A stretch of 64,000 nucleotides of DNA from assembly GCA_022447365.1 (NCBI GenBank), contig JAKVBL010000003.1, positions 496,001-560,000 of the forward strand, in the 5' to 3' direction. Made by a program: the position numbers and the translations under genes. The notes beneath the pieces are model-generated. The model had not been told where the DNA came from and did not search any database. It saw nothing but the letters and a program-made list of their open reading frames with translations. Positions 9,462-22,614 of the stretch are shown in pieces (positions within the stretch are counted from its first letter, which is position 1; the number at the start of each line of letters is the position of its first letter). This stretch comes from Oleiphilaceae bacterium. GTDB lineage: Bacteria > Pseudomonadota > Gammaproteobacteria > Pseudomonadales > Oleiphilaceae.

Positions 9462-10853
9462 ATGGCTGAGTATCGCTATGATGTAGTTGTTATTGGTTCG
9501 GGGCCTGCAGGAGAAGGGGCTGCAATGAATGCCGCAAAACATGGGAAACGTGTCGCGGTGATCGAAGAGAAACAAGTCGTTGGCGGTAACTGTACCCACT
9601 TAGGGACGATTCCTTCAAAAGCATTGCGTCATGCTGTTAAACAGATCATTAGTTTCAACACCAATAGTATGTTTCGTGATATTGGTGAGCCTCGTTGGTT
9701 TTCGTTTCCTCGTGTTTTGAAAAGCGCTGAAAAAGTTATTCATAAGCAAGTGAAACTCCGTACTCAGTTCTACGCGAGAAATCGGGTTGATCTGTACAAT
9801 GGCCGTGCGTTCTTTCTAGATAAAAATCGAATTGAGGTAAGAGATAATCAAAGCACGGATGTATTGATTGCGGAAACGGTCATCATAGCAAGTGGAAGTC
9901 GGCCTTATAAACCTGCCAATGTCGACTTTAGTCATGAGCGTATATATTGCAGTGACTCGATTCTTACCTTAAGTCATACGCCTAGAACCATTGTGATTTA
10001 TGGGGCTGGAGTAATCGGTAGCGAATACGCATCTATCTTTGCAGGCCTAGGTGTGAAAGTCGATCTAGTTAATCCTGGTGAAAAGTTACTGTCATTTTTA
10101 GATGACGAGATTTCTGATGCTTTGAGCTACCACCTCCGCAATAACGGCGTGTTAGTTCGTCATAACGAAACATATGAGTCTGTGGTCGGTACTGATAATG
10201 CGGTTGAGGTGACGTTTGCATCGGGTAAAAAAATTCGGGCGGATGCTTTTCTTTGGTGTAATGGGCGTAGTGGTAATACCGATAATATGGGGCTCGAAAA
10301 CACTGGTTTGAAGCCTAACTCACGTGGACAGCTTACGATCGATGATCACTATCGAACTGAAGTAGAGGGTATCTATGCCGTTGGAGATGTTATAGGTTGG
10401 CCTGCTTTGGCGAGTGCTGCTTACGATCAAGGTCGTGCTTCGGCGGCGGCAATGTCAGAGGATCAGTACTTTAGGTTCGTCGATGATGTGCCTACTGGCA
10501 TTTACACCATTCCAGAGATTAGTTCAGTAGGTCGAACTGAGCGTGAATTGACTGAAGACAAGGTCCCTTACGAAGTGGGGCAGGCATTTTTTAAAGATTT
10601 AGCCCGCGCGCAAATTACAGGTGAGGCGGTTGGGATGTTGAAGATCTTGTTTCACCGAGATACCAAAGAAATATTGGGAATTCATTGCTTTGGTGACCAA
10701 GCGGCAGAGATCGTGCACATTGGGCAGGCTGTGATGAACCAAAAAGGAGAGGCGAATAGCCTCGATTACTTTATTAATACGACCTTTAATTATCCGACAA
10801 TGGCGGAAGCTTATCGAGTGGCTGCATTGAACGGCTTAAATCGTATTTTTTAA
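9462..10853 (+). CDS. sthA: Soluble pyridine nucleotide transhydrogenase SthA
   Basis: A flavoprotein of 463 residues that transfers hydride between NADPH and NAD+, mostly removing excess NADPH. The FAD-binding GSGPAGEG is at residues 12-19. The redox region reads [13 protein letters not shown] with a single cysteine (Cys44) where related disulfide reductases have a CxxxxC pair; that difference marks SthA. The NAD-binding [14 protein letters not shown] lies near residue 180, and the C-terminal dimer domain contains HIGQAVMNQ and [15 protein letters not shown]. Downstream of nqr it would feed the NADH used by the pump. A weak inverted repeat without a T run follows at 10871-10895. Confidence 0.96.
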   Translation: MAEYRYDVVVIGSGPAGEGAAMNAAKHGKRVAVIEEKQVVGGNCTHLGTIPSKALRHAVKQIISFNTNSMFRDIGEPRWFSFPRVLKSAEKVIHKQVKLRTQFYARNRVDLYNGRAFFLDKNRIEVRDNQSTDVLIAETVIIASGSRPYKPANVDFSHERIYCSDSILTLSHTPRTIVIYGAGVIGSEYASIFAGLGVKVDLVNPGEKLLSFLDDEISDALSYHLRNNGVLVRHNETYESVVGTDNAVEVTFASGKKIRADAFLWCNGRSGNTDNMGLENTGLKPNSRGQLTIDDHYRTEVEGIYAVGDVIGWPALASAAYDQGRASAAAMSEDQYFRFVDDVPTGIYTIPEISSVGRTERELTEDKVPYEVGQAFFKDLARAQITGEAVGMLKILFHRDTKEILGIHCFGDQAAEIVHIGQAVMNQKGEANSLDYFINTTFNYPTMAEAYRVAALNGLNRIF

Positions 10854-11022
10854 CATTGTTTTTCATGCTTGAGATCTAGTAATGATCTAGGTCTCGTTTC
10901 CTCATTTAAACGCGTCTAATAGTTCACGCTTCTATCTCTCGTTCATTGTTCTTACTTGGTGCATTTTGTACCATGCCAAAAGCCTATTTCTCCATGATTG
11001 GAGAAGTTTTTTCTGTAAGTGA

Positions 11023-14000
11023 ATGGACCATACTTTCCTCATGCTTCTAAGCTTTACCAGCGTTAAAAAAATTAGTCTTATCTCATGTTTATCTTTTGTG
11101 CTTGCTGCATGCGGTAGTGGGAGTTCTGACGTTGTTCCACTAAGTGATGAGGTTGAAGCGCCGGCTCGTCAAGCAGATCTTAGCCTTAACGTGAATGTTG
11201 TAAAAGGTCCTATGGCCGGGGCAAGAGTAAACTTCTACAAGGTTGATTTAGAAGAGGGGGCTTTTGGTGAACTAACAAATGCTTTCGAGTATTTTATTGA
11301 TCAGTTATACGATTGGGGTGTTCGTTATAACGATGGAAATATTGAGTTTACGACACTATCTGACGGAGAGGTATATAGTTTACTGCAGCAGCTAGCGGCT
11401 CGTGATGCTTTAGTTGGTGAGATACCTCAGTTGGTTTCTAATGTTAATGCGACTAATTCTGTCGTGGATGCAGAAACGATCATTAATGATTTCATTAGTA
11501 ATGAGACCAATGCGTACCATAGACAGTACGTTGAAAATATCTTATCGGAATATGCAACTTTGTCTGAGCTTAAAAACCTTGTTGCTGCTATTCCTACAGT
11601 TACTTCTCGCTTAGATGATGAATTAGATGAAGATGATGGCGAAATTAGCTTTTCGGAAGTAAAAAGTATCGCCAATGTTTTTGCGTCGCGAGAAGAAAAT
11701 CCCATCAAATCACAAGGTTGGCAGCTTCTTTTAGAAGACATTAATGCGATTGAATTGTCAGTGCTTTCTAAGACTGATGTCGCTAAGCGGATTGATGACC
11801 TGTTTGATGAGGCGGAAGAAAATAACTGGTTTCGTACAGATCTCGTAGCGCAGCGTAATTTGGTTCAACTAGAGCTTAAGGTCGATGACTCTGATGATGT
11901 TTTTGAGTTAGATCGTATCGTTTTTCAAGCGTATCAAAATGAAGGTAATGAAGATCTTAAAGCAGCATTGCTAACTTTGAGCAATGATGTTGTTACGCCA
12001 CTTGATGGAGTGGACTCAATTAAGCAAAAAGATGCTTTGTATAATTGGCGCCTTAACGATCTGTTAACGACTCATGCAACTTCAAATGCTGTCGTAACAC
12101 AATTTATATCAGATTATCAGTCTCGATACCCTTCAGCCATTCAGGAAGCATTTGTTAGTCCTGAGCTAAATCCAGGTAACGGTCGCCCTGTCAACTGGGT
12201 TGCAGAGCAGGTTTCTAATTCCCAAGCCCAAGTTCCCGCCGTTGCATTCGAGGATTTTGATGGCTTGATCTATCTCGAAGCAGACTTGTCTGATGCGATT
12301 GATCTCACTTCTGGTCAACGATCGATTCTACCAACGCTTTCGACAGTTGTTAGTACGGCTGAGATTCGTGGTGCCGGAGATAATTCAAAAGAAGATGTTG
12401 CCGCTAAGTATTATTTTGAAGGTGAGTTGTTGCGGTTTGACGACGGTACGCTGGTCCCAAGTCTTACGGATGAAAGACTTTCTATAGCTCAACGAGTGCG
12501 ATTTACTAATGCCGAACTAATCTCCCCTACGAGATCTGTAAGTTTGATTTCTCATATTTCGATCATCTCTTCTTTAACGTCAGTCGAATCTTCATTGTCT
12601 TGGTTGAACGATTTAAATTTTGCTGGTGGTTTAAAACCTACAGAGGTTATTTCACAACCTTACAGTATTTATGGAAACATATCTGAAATCTCTGATGTTA
12701 TTTCAACGAGTTTCGATGGATTCTCGCCGGTAATTGGACAAGGAGTATTATCTAGACCATTAATCTTTACCAGAGAATCATTGCTCGAGCCTATTCTACA
12801 AAGTCCGATTGTTACAGCTCGTTATTTAAATGAGTATACAGGGGCATATGCATTTCGCTTATCAAATGACAATTCAATAACTCTTGAAGAGTCTATTAAC
12901 GGTATAGCTAGTGATATTATTGACAATGAAATTGATGGTTATGCGTATGATAGAGAGTTGTTTAATAAATCTGACTTATCTAAAGCAATTCTCCAAACTG
13001 GACCTTCGAACTTTAACATCATACGGTCTGGGGCTTTGGTTTCAGATACTCCTTCGGTAATGCGAAGTGAATTTTCAGATCTGCTTCCTGAAGAGATTAT
13101 TGACGACTTAGTCGTATCATCATCGCAATTTAACTTTTCAATTCCTGTTTCCGGAATAGATACTGATGGAGACGGAGTTTTAGATAATCAAGATGCCTTT
13201 CCATTTGATCCGAACAAATCGGAAATGGATATTCCGGTTGGCTACAAAGGGTTAACTTCTTCTAACTTTGACGAGCTTGTTAGTTTAACGGCACGTTTTT
13301 CTGGAGAGGTAGATTTCTCTGTAATTATTGAGGAAACCAATGGTCAATGTACTTCAGATAATTGCCTTGGGATAGGTGACCAGATAACTCCAATTATTGA
13401 TAACTGGGTTATCTCTGACAAACCCCTTGGTTCAAATGTGACACTCACTGAGCCAAACGATCTGATGCAAGTAGGGCTCAACTTCGTAGCCGACACTCCT
13501 GGAAGCTATAGAGTGCTTGGGAGTTTTTCTACTACCGAGTCGCCTGTTCGTAGTTATTCTGTAGAGTTAGCTATTACTGTGCCAGACTTTGAAGAATATG
13601 AGTTTTCAGTTAGTCCTATGCCTAGTAGTCTCGGTGAACTACCCGATGTCGCTATCAGGGCAACGGCAGAGTTATGCACAGCCTACAGTGTTTGCGTTAA
13701 TCCGAACGGTGGAGAAGATCTTGATATTTCTCTTTTATTGGGTGACTTATATAGTTCTTGGATTGATAGCAGTGGCCAAAGTCTTGAAGAACTTGATATT
13801 AGTGCCGTAGAGAGCGCTTCCGCAGACTACGGTTCGACTTATACTCTATCGGTACATTTAATCGATACGGCACGCAAGGTTGATGTTTTTAACTATGATT
13901 TCGGTCTTGACTTAGATGACGATGGTGATGGAGTCAGTAATAGATTCGACGCTGTACCAGGAGATGATGCGTGTAGTACTGTAGAAGAAAGCTTCAATCT

Positions 14001-17000
14001 TACCACTTTGGTTTCATCAAGAGTATCGGAGTTTCAAGCTTCTAATTCCCTTCCTATGGGAGAGCTTCGCTATTGTCGATCTTCTTATTTATCAGCTAAA
14101 GGAATTACCTCGCCTAGTTTTACCTTAGCTGATTCGAGCTCCGAGCTATTCTATGATGGCTCTTTAGGTCTTCTTTTTATCCAAGGTCCAGATGTTACTA
14201 ACAGTGTTTTGCAACTGCCTGCGTCAAGAGATAGCAACGACGCATTTGATAACTTTACGCCGGTTAAATTTGTTGAAGATTCGCTAAATCAATTCTTATA
14301 TGTCGCATATTCTAATGGTCAAGTTGATCGTTACAGTTTTACTGATGGATTGTTTACCCGTTTTGTTGAGCCTAAACTGGGATATGAGCTTTCTAGTACA
14401 TCTATTCCGATAAACACAGTCGCGGGTTTTTTGTTCTTAGCTTTGGATGCTACCGATCCAAATTATGAAGATGTCGTTCTAGTCTTTGATTCACAAGCTG
14501 TGGAAGTCCCATTAAATTTTGGAACTAGTTATTTGAGCTCCGGACAACGCGTCGATCTTTTTCTTGGGGGTAATACCCTCAGATCCGTTTCCGAGTTCAG
14601 TGCAGTTTGGAGTGTCTCTCGTCTTGTTGAACAGGGAGCACAAACGCTTGTTAATGAAATCGCTTCTCTCCAGACGACTAGTTTTGAGAGATCACTTCTT
14701 AGTGGGCAAATTATTCTAAAGGACTTTGTAGAGGCGGAATTAAAGGGTTTTGATAATTCGAATATTCTCTCAGTTCCAATATCAGTTGAAGCTCCTGTAC
14801 TTAATATACCTTCTTGGACTCTCAACTCGCCATTCTCTCCGCCAGGCGATTTTATCGGATTCCAGTTCAGTGAATCTTTGAGTGATCTCGATGGTGTGAT
14901 AGAGATGCAATGGTCTATAAATAACGCCGCTTCGGAATATTTTAGGCCATTTAGTACATCTGCTGCTTCGCCGTATATTTTGGATGCTGGCATAACTGCA
15001 ATCGGAGATATTGTTAAGGTCGACATCGCGTTTCGTCTAGACGATAGTACCGATGTTACTAAAAGCATAAAATTAGACTTAAAGTCGATTTTGACCTTGG
15101 TAGTTAGTGATCCTTCCGCTATACCGATTGCTGTGCAGAATGTATCAGTAATTGGAAGAAGTATATCTGCTGAGCTTGATAAGTCTGTCGTTCCTAATAA
15201 TCAATTTATAGATTTATTCTTCGAACCTCGATGGTATGCAGGTGGAACTGTTTTACTTAATGAAAATCTAGATCCCGTTAATGGCTACGATATCCAAACA
15301 GAGCTCTTATATAATGAGGAGTTAGCAGTTGGATATTCTTATCGTATTGGTGAAATAGAAGGTTTAACACCTGCTGTATCTGTAGCTACAGTTCCTTTAA
15401 ACGCAGCCTCTATTCTTGAGTTTGACAATAGTTTTTATGGGCAGGGCGATATAATTTCGGTTGCTGAAACTGTTGCATCAAGTATTTTTGAAGTTTTGAT
15501 ACCTTTATGGTCTGTCGACGGTCAATTTGTTGCGGATGATGAAAATTTCCAGCCGCAATTAAGTATAGAGTCTTTACCTGTAGGTAGTTCGATCCAGTTT
15601 TCTATCCATCAAACAGACCCATCTAAGTCTAATAATGTGGGTGACAAGTTCGTCGATGATTTTGCTTCAGCAGTAATTGGCTACGGTTTTGTACCATCAA
15701 CTGATCAAGATTTTGACGGGGATGGAGTTAAAAACTCGCAAGACTATTTTATTTATGATCCGGCGTGTAGTGCGAGAGACCAAGGGAATCCCGATGATTT
15801 TGATATGGATGGCATTCCTAATCTCGATGAGTTAAGTATTGATCTCGCAAACCCTTCAAATAGCCGAGTTGTCTCTTATATGCGTTCAGCGGACAGTGAT
15901 GGTGACGGTTTATCAGATGCAGATGAATTGCTTGCCGGCACTGATCCTCTAAACCCAGATACCGATGACGATGGTAATTCTGACTACTATGAAGTCAAGC
16001 TCAGAGGTGGCGGCGCTCTTAATCCATCAGTTTTTGTTAATTTAGACGAAGATCTTGATCAAGACGGTCTGCTAGACGTTGATGAGTATGCTGCGGGAAC
16101 AAGTTTGAAGCGAGCTGATAGTGATGGCGATGGTCTACCTGACGGTTACGAAGAGAATGTTAGCTCAACTGATCTATTGAACAAGGATAGCGATGGGGAT
16201 GGTTTGTCCGACGGCGCAGAAGAGCTAATAACAAATACAGACCCAAATGTTGTCGATTCCGACGGTGACAATTTGGGAGATGGCTTTGAAGTCGCTAATG
16301 ATTACAACCCTCATGATCCTGACACACGCAATAATGGTGTTCAGGATGATATGGAACTTAGCGATGCACCCGTGTCAGACCTTATTGAGGTTGGTGATTT
16401 AGCTAACTACCGATATGCAGAAGACTATAATCCTGTTCCAGCAGGGACTTGTTATGCAAGTTGGCTTTATCAAAAACAGCCAACTTTGACTGCCGCTTCA
16501 TTAAATCTCCAAGATGGTGATTCTGATGACATAAGTGATACTGATATTAAAGTCGCTTTGGCTGGAGGAGATCTTGAACAGTTATATCTCATGGATGGCG
16601 CAACTGGTCTTTATCTTACACCAATTACCGCTAATCAATTAGTTGACTCAGTGAGCGCGTTGACGTTTGCCTCAGATGCTTTATCTAGCGATACCTTATT
16701 TGTAGGTTATTCAAATGGGGTTGTTCGTGAATTTGATACAAGTGCCGATCCTGCGGTATTCACGCAATTTTTTGACACTACAACCTCAGATCCAGTTAGT
16801 GCGATTTGGGATCAAGGTACTTATTTGATCGTTGAAACGACGAATTCAATGGGTAACTTGTCTCAAACGATTTTTAACAAAGGGTCTCGTGCCATTGAAT
16901 CGTTGACGGTTACTCAAGTAAGTGTCAAACATGCTGTGTGGGACGAAAAAAATACACGTCAAGCTTTGTGGGCACTAGATGACTTGAACGATACTTTCGT

Positions 17001-20000
17001 GAGCTTTGATTATAGCGGGCTGCCAACAGTAATTGAGTCGCCTAATTTGAATAGTTCAGACTTGGTATTGAATGGACCGTTATACATAGATAATGCCCTA
17101 TCGATCAGACGTTTGCGTTTTGCGTCCGGTCATAGCTATTTGCCTGATGCAACGCCCCCTGATTTCGAATCAGCAAATGCTGATTTAGATAGAGCATTCG
17201 TGTTAGCGGCTCAAAGAGATACTTCTGATCGACACACTACAACACTCGGGATTGATGGAAAATTAGCGATTCAGTTATACCCGAATGCAGCAAATGATAG
17301 CGAGTACTGGAGATATGCAAGATCTGGTTTTGGTACTCAGGCTTTGGCATTGTTTAATGCTCAGGAAGATATTGTGTTGCTTCGTCAGGTTGAAAATAGC
17401 GCATCCCCTTCTTTAGGTTATTTGCAGTACCTGCGTGAAGAAGTTGGTGATTCTGATAGTGATGGCTTGCCAGGTTGGTACGAACATTACTCAAATTCTG
17501 ACGACAATCTAAGTTCTGATAAAGATCAGTTATTAGGTGGAGTATCGCGACTAGATCGTTTTAATAATTTTGATGATATTTCTGATTTCCTCGTAGATTC
17601 CGACGGTGATGGCTTGAGCAATGGTGAAGAGTCGGGCGGTGATGAGTATAAGAACGACAGTGATAATGACGGACTGAATGACAGTGTCGGCGCTGGAATT
17701 ATTGGCTCTAATGATGATGACAATGATGGCTTAACGAATTTCGAAGAAATTAATATATATGGCACGGACCATAACTTAGCTGATACAGATAGCGATGGCG
17801 TCAGTGATTATTTTGAAATTTTTGTGTTATTCACTGATCCCACAAACCCTACGTCTCAAGACTTCGATTTGGATGGAGTGTTAGATAACGATGGTGCGAG
17901 TGATTATGATCGAGATGGTCGCACTAACGCTGAAGAAGAAACTGACAAAACTGATCCATATAACCCAGATACCGATAGCGATGGTTTGGCTGATGGAGAG
18001 GAGTTTGCATTAGGCACTAATCCTTTATCAGCAGACTCGGATGGTGATGGTCTGCGTGACTTCGTCGAATCTAAGGTGGCGGGCCTTAATCCTAATGATG
18101 GTAGCGATGTAAACAATACAGATACTGATTCTGACGGTTTGAAAGATTGGGAGGAAGCAATATATGGCACAGATCCTAGCGATCCCGATAGCGATAATGA
18201 TGGGATTAACGATGGAGACGAGGTACGTCCAGCTAGAGTCGTTGGACAAACATACTACACCACAGACCCTCTATTGGATGACACAGATGGTGACGGACTA
18301 ACTGACAAAGAAGAGCGAGACGGAATTACGCATACCCCACAACAGCAAGTTGAATGTAATGGCAATACCACTCATCTAACCTCAATTAAAACGCGTGGCG
18401 ATTTGGCTGATACCGATGGCGATGGCCTGAGCGATTATTTTGAGTTTGGTCTCGACGCGCAAGCGGTTGCACGCGGTTTCTTTTCCGATCCGACTAAAGC
18501 TGACTCCGATGGTGATGGATTAATAGATCTTGAGGAATGGGAATTTGAGTTTACATACTCTAATGATGATTTGTTGGAATTAGGTTTTGACGTTACTAAT
18601 CCTCCAAATGGCTACATAAGCGCTCTCAAGTGCGACTCAGATAATGATGGCTTGTCAGATTTTGATGAAGATGCGTTAAATATTAATCCTGGCTTTGCTG
18701 ATACAGATAATGATCTTTTACTTGACGGAGACGAAGTACGGCTGAACCTAAATCCAAACAATATAGATAGTGACTTAGATGGTCTCAGAGACGGATATGA
18801 AGTCTATTTGACATTAACAGATCCTAATTCGAAAGATACGAATTTAGACAACACCGCCGATGGTGAAGAAGATATAGACCTGGATGGTATCTCTAATGTT
18901 GATGAATTAGAGCTCGTATTTACCTTGCCGAGAGATGCAGACACTGGGTCCTTAATAAATGACAAAGGCAAGCTAACTAGTACGTTTTTAACTTCTGATG
19001 GCCCAATAACTAGAGTTTGGATACAGGATTTGTCTACCATTGTTCCTAACGGCAGTGTCGATGGGTCAGGAAATATACTGAACGAAGATAGTTCGATCGC
19101 CTTCCCTGATCAATATGAGTTCTTAACAACCTTAAATGGTTTGAGTGACGCCAACGAGGATGCTGATCTTGATGGTTTAACCAATATTGAAGAATTAGTG
19201 TTGGGTACAAATCCTTGGATGCAAGACACTGATAATGACGGCTTGACTGATTTTGAAGAGGTAAGAGGCGATCCTAATAATGTCTCTTGCGTTCAAGATG
19301 GTGGAGCTAGTTTAGTGCCTTGTACCAGTGATCCCTTGGAAGAAGATACTGATGGTGACGGATTAAAGGATGGGGAGGAAAGTGATGGTGATGCAAGTGG
19401 AAACAAAACTAACCCTAACATTAGAGATACTGACGGTGACGGCTTAGATGATGGTCTAGAGGTCTCTGCGGGCACTAATCCAACGGTCATGGATACAGAT
19501 GGAGATTTTCTGATCGACGGTGTTGATGATAATCCTCTGAGTGTCGACGGAGATAACGATGGGATACCAGATTTTGTTGAACTTATAACAGGCATTGATC
19601 CAATAAGTATAGATTCTGATGGGGATACTATAAATGATGGCCAAGAAGTTTGGGTTTTTGGTTATAAATCAGATGATTCATTATTTTATTTCGGTGAAGA
19701 TTTGAATAATGACAACATTCCAGACGAGGTATTAAACAGTAAGGCCTTGTCTCCTGGTTGGGTTCCGTCACCACGAGTTGACTTTCATAATCCGCCATTT
19801 AGAGAGGTAGTCACGGATTTCGGTGGTTTATCAGTTCCGGGCCTAGATAGACTATACGTTTGGTACATATCAGACCCGCGGTCAGAGGATGGTGATGGTG
19901 ATGGTATTTTCGATCTTGAAGAGCTGCTGACCATCGAAAATAAGGTTTCACCTATTGACTTTGAAGCTCCTATTGATTTGTCAGAGACAGATATGTCGCT

Positions 20001-21861
20001 TCCTCAATCGTTTGAAAAAATGAGAACGGAAAGTCGTTTTATACATAGCAATCCATTAAGTATGGATTCAGATAATGATGGAATTCCCGATGCGAATGAA
20101 GATTACGACAATGATTATGCAAGCAATTTGTTAGAGGCTGAACTTTCTGACTCTAATTCAATTAAATCTGATTCGGATGGAGATGGTCTGGAAGACGGTA
20201 TAGAACTAAATATACTTTCAACGCTGGTTCAAGAAAAAGATACTGATAGTGACGGCGTAACAGATGATGCGGAGCTTGCAGTATCTTTTGTCACGCCAGA
20301 TGCGGCGACAGAATTTACGAATCCGCGATTAGAAACTGGGCCAGGAAAGTGTTCTTCGACTGAAATAGAGCACAGTGTAAATGGCGCAACCTATTGTTTT
20401 ACTGTGAGCTATATATCGTTGCCGACAATCGCTGATAGCGATAATGATGGTGTTAATGATGATATTGATTCATATCCATTAGATAGTGCATGTTCGAGCT
20501 TGACGAATGGTTTTCAAAGAGCGGATCGTATGCGCTGCTACGCTAGCTGGATGGCTGAGCAAACTGAAGTAGGCAAAGTAGCATTTATTGATAATGCCAC
20601 TTATGAGCAGTTTGCGTTTTACGCATCGAATTGGGATTCTTTGATCCGTTATGATTATGCAACGGGCAATTATATTAATCATATTGATGTGTCTTCTTCA
20701 TCTGTAGATTTTGCCACATATGAATCTGCGCAAGACAAGTTAATTCTCGTCGGTACAAACGGATCACTGCGCTCAGTTGATCTCGGGTCACCTTCAACCG
20801 TCAATACTTTGCCTTCGTTAAGTGTTGCGAATGGTTCAATCTTTGGTTTGTTGTCTGTTGATGACCATTTTGTTGTGCAAGAAAGTGATGGGCCCGGCTC
20901 TAAACTTGCGATGTACGATTTAGCTGGTGGCATTGTAGGGCGAGTCGATTTGGATAATGCTCAATTGCGCAATGCAGTCTGGGTAGCTGGGCAAGGGATT
21001 TATATACCGATTGGTTCGGATACTATCGAAGATGTGGCCTTAGTCTCTGTAGATACATCTGGCTCTCCGTCGATTGGTAATACAGTTTTACTTGCTAATG
21101 CTGGCTGGGTTGGTTTACCAGAAAGTAAATTGAGTGTTGGCTTGGTATCTAAAACAGGGGAGGCCGCTGCCTCTCGCGTAATCATACCGAGCGGTTTTGC
21201 TCTGAGCCAAGATCTATCTGAAATATTACCTTTAAATCAAACCGTATTGAGTCGGCATTTCAGGTCATCGATGTATGAAATGCTTGTTCAGCAATCAACT
21301 ATTGATAGTCTTAATGAAGAAATATATACGGTTTCTTCTTTCTTAGATAATTCAGGGCTAGATGTCGCACCGAGTAATTTTGTGCAAAATAGTTTGCAGA
21401 TTCATGTTAACTCTCTGGCTGCTTCTGGGCCTGATCCTGATCCTAATCCTAAACCTAAGGTAGAGAATGCATTTAATTTCGCTGCGACACGTCAAGATGA
21501 GGGTATCTGGGGGCTAGCTCGGATTGGTTCAGAGGTCGTTCAAGTTAAAGAGTCAAATGGTTTAGTGATCGTTCAAGGTGTCGGGTTGTTTGATGGTAAC
21601 CCGATGCTTACAGATGACGGGGATGGAATTCCTTGCTTCTATGAACGTCGTTACGACTTAATCGACGATATTCATTGTGGTGTCTCAACATCAAATCCAG
21701 GGACTGGGCGTTTCGGTGATGCTGATAACGACAGATTAGTGAACTTGGAGGAATACGAGAATCTTACAGATCCTAGAAGTTCGGATACGGATGCAGATGG
21801 TTGGAATGATTTGGATGAGTTGCTCGAGAAAACTGATCCTCTAGATCCGACTGATTTTTAA
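11023..21861 (+). CDS. Giant lipoprotein with thrombospondin type 3 (calcium) repeats and beta-propeller-like modules
   Basis: A single frame of 3,612 residues, about 380 kDa. The N-terminus is a lipoprotein signal ([17 protein letters not shown]) followed by a Gly/Ser linker, so the protein is probably anchored to the outer membrane. Isolated calcium-type repeats occur at about 13159-13215 and 13909-13965. There are dense arrays at about 15700-16370 and 17450-20290, and a final pair at 21610-21861 that ends the chain. The repeat unit is D-x-D-x-D-G-[LIV]-x-D-x-x-E followed by xGTDPxxxDSD. Between the arrays lie three related modules that start with a cysteine and share a C-x-[SA]-[SYW] signature and a later NG-x-[VL] blade motif. 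The first ~700 residues match nothing I recognise. I see no RTX nonapeptides, autotransporter or LPXTG segment. The ATG at 11041 is an alternative start. Likely role: a long calcium-stiffened surface fibre for adhesion or matrix; this is inference. Confidence 0.9.
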   Translation: MDHTFLMLLSFTSVKKISLISCLSFVLAACGSGSSDVVPLSDEVEAPARQADLSLNVNVVKGPMAGARVNFYKVDLEEGAFGELTNAFEYFIDQLYDWGVRYNDGNIEFTTLSDGEVYSLLQQLAARDALVGEIPQLVSNVNATNSVVDAETIINDFISNETNAYHRQYVENILSEYATLSELKNLVAAIPTVTSRLDDELDEDDGEISFSEVKSIANVFASREENPIKSQGWQLLLEDINAIELSVLSKTDVAKRIDDLFDEAEENNWFRTDLVAQRNLVQLELKVDDSDDVFELDRIVFQAYQNEGNEDLKAALLTLSNDVVTPLDGVDSIKQKDALYNWRLNDLLTTHATSNAVVTQFISDYQSRYPSAIQEAFVSPELNPGNGRPVNWVAEQVSNSQAQVPAVAFEDFDGLIYLEADLSDAIDLTSGQRSILPTLSTVVSTAEIRGAGDNSKEDVAAKYYFEGELLRFDDGTLVPSLTDERLSIAQRVRFTNAELISPTRSVSLISHISIISSLTSVESSLSWLNDLNFAGGLKPTEVISQPYSIYGNISEISDVISTSFDGFSPVIGQGVLSRPLIFTRESLLEPILQSPIVTARYLNEYTGAYAFRLSNDNSITLEESINGIASDIIDNEIDGYAYDRELFNKSDLSKAILQTGPSNFNIIRSGALVSDTPSVMRSEFSDLLPEEIIDDLVVSSSQFNFSIPVSGIDTDGDGVLDNQDAFPFDPNKSEMDIPVGYKGLTSSNFDELVSLTARFSGEVDFSVIIEETNGQCTSDNCLGIGDQITPIIDNWVISDKPLGSNVTLTEPNDLMQVGLNFVADTPGSYRVLGSFSTTESPVRSYSVELAITVPDFEEYEFSVSPMPSSLGELPDVAIRATAELCTAYSVCVNPNGGEDLDISLLLGDLYSSWIDSSGQSLEELDISAVESASADYGSTYTLSVHLIDTARKVDVFNYDFGLDLDDDGDGVSNRFDAVPGDDACSTVEESFNLTTLVSSRVSEFQASNSLPMGELRYCRSSYLSAKGITSPSFTLADSSSELFYDGSLGLLFIQGPDVTNSVLQLPASRDSNDAFDNFTPVKFVEDSLNQFLYVAYSNGQVDRYSFTDGLFTRFVEPKLGYELSSTSIPINTVAGFLFLALDATDPNYEDVVLVFDSQAVEVPLNFGTSYLSSGQRVDLFLGGNTLRSVSEFSAVWSVSRLVEQGAQTLVNEIASLQTTSFERSLLSGQIILKDFVEAELKGFDNSNILSVPISVEAPVLNIPSWTLNSPFSPPGDFIGFQFSESLSDLDGVIEMQWSINNAASEYFRPFSTSAASPYILDAGITAIGDIVKVDIAFRLDDSTDVTKSIKLDLKSILTLVVSDPSAIPIAVQNVSVIGRSISAELDKSVVPNNQFIDLFFEPRWYAGGTVLLNENLDPVNGYDIQTELLYNEELAVGYSYRIGEIEGLTPAVSVATVPLNAASILEFDNSFYGQGDIISVAETVASSIFEVLIPLWSVDGQFVADDENFQPQLSIESLPVGSSIQFSIHQTDPSKSNNVGDKFVDDFASAVIGYGFVPSTDQDFDGDGVKNSQDYFIYDPACSARDQGNPDDFDMDGIPNLDELSIDLANPSNSRVVSYMRSADSDGDGLSDADELLAGTDPLNPDTDDDGNSDYYEVKLRGGGALNPSVFVNLDEDLDQDGLLDVDEYAAGTSLKRADSDGDGLPDGYEENVSSTDLLNKDSDGDGLSDGAEELITNTDPNVVDSDGDNLGDGFEVANDYNPHDPDTRNNGVQDDMELSDAPVSDLIEVGDLANYRYAEDYNPVPAGTCYASWLYQKQPTLTAASLNLQDGDSDDISDTDIKVALAGGDLEQLYLMDGATGLYLTPITANQLVDSVSALTFASDALSSDTLFVGYSNGVVREFDTSADPAVFTQFFDTTTSDPVSAIWDQGTYLIVETTNSMGNLSQTIFNKGSRAIESLTVTQVSVKHAVWDEKNTRQALWALDDLNDTFVSFDYSGLPTVIESPNLNSSDLVLNGPLYIDNALSIRRLRFASGHSYLPDATPPDFESANADLDRAFVLAAQRDTSDRHTTTLGIDGKLAIQLYPNAANDSEYWRYARSGFGTQALALFNAQEDIVLLRQVENSASPSLGYLQYLREEVGDSDSDGLPGWYEHYSNSDDNLSSDKDQLLGGVSRLDRFNNFDDISDFLVDSDGDGLSNGEESGGDEYKNDSDNDGLNDSVGAGIIGSNDDDNDGLTNFEEINIYGTDHNLADTDSDGVSDYFEIFVLFTDPTNPTSQDFDLDGVLDNDGASDYDRDGRTNAEEETDKTDPYNPDTDSDGLADGEEFALGTNPLSADSDGDGLRDFVESKVAGLNPNDGSDVNNTDTDSDGLKDWEEAIYGTDPSDPDSDNDGINDGDEVRPARVVGQTYYTTDPLLDDTDGDGLTDKEERDGITHTPQQQVECNGNTTHLTSIKTRGDLADTDGDGLSDYFEFGLDAQAVARGFFSDPTKADSDGDGLIDLEEWEFEFTYSNDDLLELGFDVTNPPNGYISALKCDSDNDGLSDFDEDALNINPGFADTDNDLLLDGDEVRLNLNPNNIDSDLDGLRDGYEVYLTLTDPNSKDTNLDNTADGEEDIDLDGISNVDELELVFTLPRDADTGSLINDKGKLTSTFLTSDGPITRVWIQDLSTIVPNGSVDGSGNILNEDSSIAFPDQYEFLTTLNGLSDANEDADLDGLTNIEELVLGTNPWMQDTDNDGLTDFEEVRGDPNNVSCVQDGGASLVPCTSDPLEEDTDGDGLKDGEESDGDASGNKTNPNIRDTDGDGLDDGLEVSAGTNPTVMDTDGDFLIDGVDDNPLSVDGDNDGIPDFVELITGIDPISIDSDGDTINDGQEVWVFGYKSDDSLFYFGEDLNNDNIPDEVLNSKALSPGWVPSPRVDFHNPPFREVVTDFGGLSVPGLDRLYVWYISDPRSEDGDGDGIFDLEELLTIENKVSPIDFEAPIDLSETDMSLPQSFEKMRTESRFIHSNPLSMDSDNDGIPDANEDYDNDYASNLLEAELSDSNSIKSDSDGDGLEDGIELNILSTLVQEKDTDSDGVTDDAELAVSFVTPDAATEFTNPRLETGPGKCSSTEIEHSVNGATYCFTVSYISLPTIADSDNDGVNDDIDSYPLDSACSSLTNGFQRADRMRCYASWMAEQTEVGKVAFIDNATYEQFAFYASNWDSLIRYDYATGNYINHIDVSSSSVDFATYESAQDKLILVGTNGSLRSVDLGSPSTVNTLPSLSVANGSIFGLLSVDDHFVVQESDGPGSKLAMYDLAGGIVGRVDLDNAQLRNAVWVAGQGIYIPIGSDTIEDVALVSVDTSGSPSIGNTVLLANAGWVGLPESKLSVGLVSKTGEAAASRVIIPSGFALSQDLSEILPLNQTVLSRHFRSSMYEMLVQQSTIDSLNEEIYTVSSFLDNSGLDVAPSNFVQNSLQIHVNSLAASGPDPDPNPKPKVENAFNFAATRQDEGIWGLARIGSEVVQVKESNGLVIVQGVGLFDGNPMLTDDGDGIPCFYERRYDLIDDIHCGVSTSNPGTGRFGDADNDRLVNLEEYENLTDPRSSDTDADGWNDLDELLEKTDPLDPTDF
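17449..20290 (+). repeat. Main array of degenerate thrombospondin type 3 coding repeats
   Basis: Dozens of coding repeats built around GATxxTGATGGTGATGG-like DNA encode DSDGDGLxDxxE followed by a GTDPxxxDxD segment. The period is irregular, often about 39 to 75 bases, with longer insertions between units. A smaller block of the same kind is at 15700-16370. It is a protein-level repeat: the DNA copies differ widely through synonymous changes, so it is an old array and not a recent expansion. Confidence 0.85.
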
Positions 21862-21870
21862 ATCATACAA

Positions 21871-21913
21871 GATCGCTAACACATAGCCTGTAGGTATTTA
21901 TGGGTTAGCGATC
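21871..21913. terminator. Inverted repeat between convergent genes, possible terminator
   Basis: Perfect 10-base arms GATCGCTAAC and GTTAGCGATC are separated by 23 bases between the giant gene and the convergent GDPD gene. The right arm lies within the last codons of the GDPD gene. T runs are poor, so a terminator role is plausible but not strong. Confidence 0.4.
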
Positions 21914-22614
21914 GCCTTTGACGGGATGTCAGTAATAACGCTGTTAACGCCCATTAATCGCAGCTGATCAATACGCTGTAAATCATTCACCGTCCATACT
22001 GAGATCTCTTTTCCTGCTGATAGTATGTCTTTGGTAACGGTTTGATTACAGAACTTATCGTTAAGAGCAATGAGCTCTAGATCTAAATTTTTAGCAGTTT
22101 GCAGGGCTGTGTTTCCATTAAAATCGGCAACTAAACCGCGCCGAATTTTTCTATCGATCCGATGTATTTTATTTAGAAAATACGGGCTAGATGATGTAAC
22201 GCTTACTCTCCCTAATTTAAGATTATTTGTTCTGAGGTATCGTGCAAGCTTGTAGGCGAGGATATCCATTCTTTGTCTACTCGTAGGTTTTACCTCGAAT
22301 TGCCAGTCCCAAGTTTCAGGGACGGCATCGACAACTTGTTTTAAGGTTGGAATGAAGCACGATGTTGAGCATAAATGATCTGCTTTAGCGTTTAGCGTCT
22401 GAAGTTTCAATGATGGAATGTGGTTTATATTTCCCCGGTATCCCGTCGTTCTGTTTGTCGTAATGTCATGAAATACCATCAGTTCATGGTCAGAAGATAG
22501 CCTGACGTCGAGCTCAAAAGCGAAGCATCCATTTTGTTGGGCGTGAACAAAGCTAGGCACTGTATTTTCAGGAAGTTCTGCGCGTGCGCCCCGATGTCCA
22601 ATGATATACGTCAT
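21898..22614 (-). CDS. Glycerophosphodiester phosphodiesterase
   Basis: A GDPD-family enzyme of 238 residues that hydrolyses glycerophosphodiesters from phospholipid turnover to glycerol 3-phosphate and an alcohol. The N-terminus IIGHRGARAELPENTVPSF holds the first catalytic histidine and the Glu/Asn pair. ELDVRLSSDHELMVFHD supplies the second histidine and metal-binding acids, and VWTVNDL near the end is typical. There is no signal peptide, so it acts in the cytoplasm like UgpQ. Its ATG overlaps the stop of the upstream TerB-like gene by four bases (ATGA). Confidence 0.93.
   Translation of the reverse strand: MTYIIGHRGARAELPENTVPSFVHAQQNGCFAFELDVRLSSDHELMVFHDITTNRTTGYRGNINHIPSLKLQTLNAKADHLCSTSCFIPTLKQVVDAVPETWDWQFEVKPTSRQRMDILAYKLARYLRTNNLKLGRVSVTSSSPYFLNKIHRIDRKIRRGLVADFNGNTALQTAKNLDLELIALNDKFCNQTVTKDILSAGKEISVWTVNDLQRIDQLRLMGVNSVITDIPSKAIANP

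Noticed and set aside
10871..10895. Terminator after sthA
   Set aside because: GAGATCTAG and CTAGGTCTC form an inverted repeat, but the stem is AT-rich and no T run follows.
14529..15068. Minus-strand ORF of 179 codons inside the giant gene
   Set aside because: It is antisense to a continuous coding frame, and its Ser/Leu/Arg-rich translation is typical of a shadow frame.
17449..20290. CRISPR-like or satellite repeat
   Set aside because: The repeats are coding, vary at synonymous positions and have irregular spacing; they are protein-level calcium repeats.
11023..21861. RTX toxin or autotransporter adhesin
   Set aside because: No GGxGxDxUx nonapeptides, no C-terminal beta-barrel and no type I secretion genes nearby; the protein has a lipoprotein signal instead.
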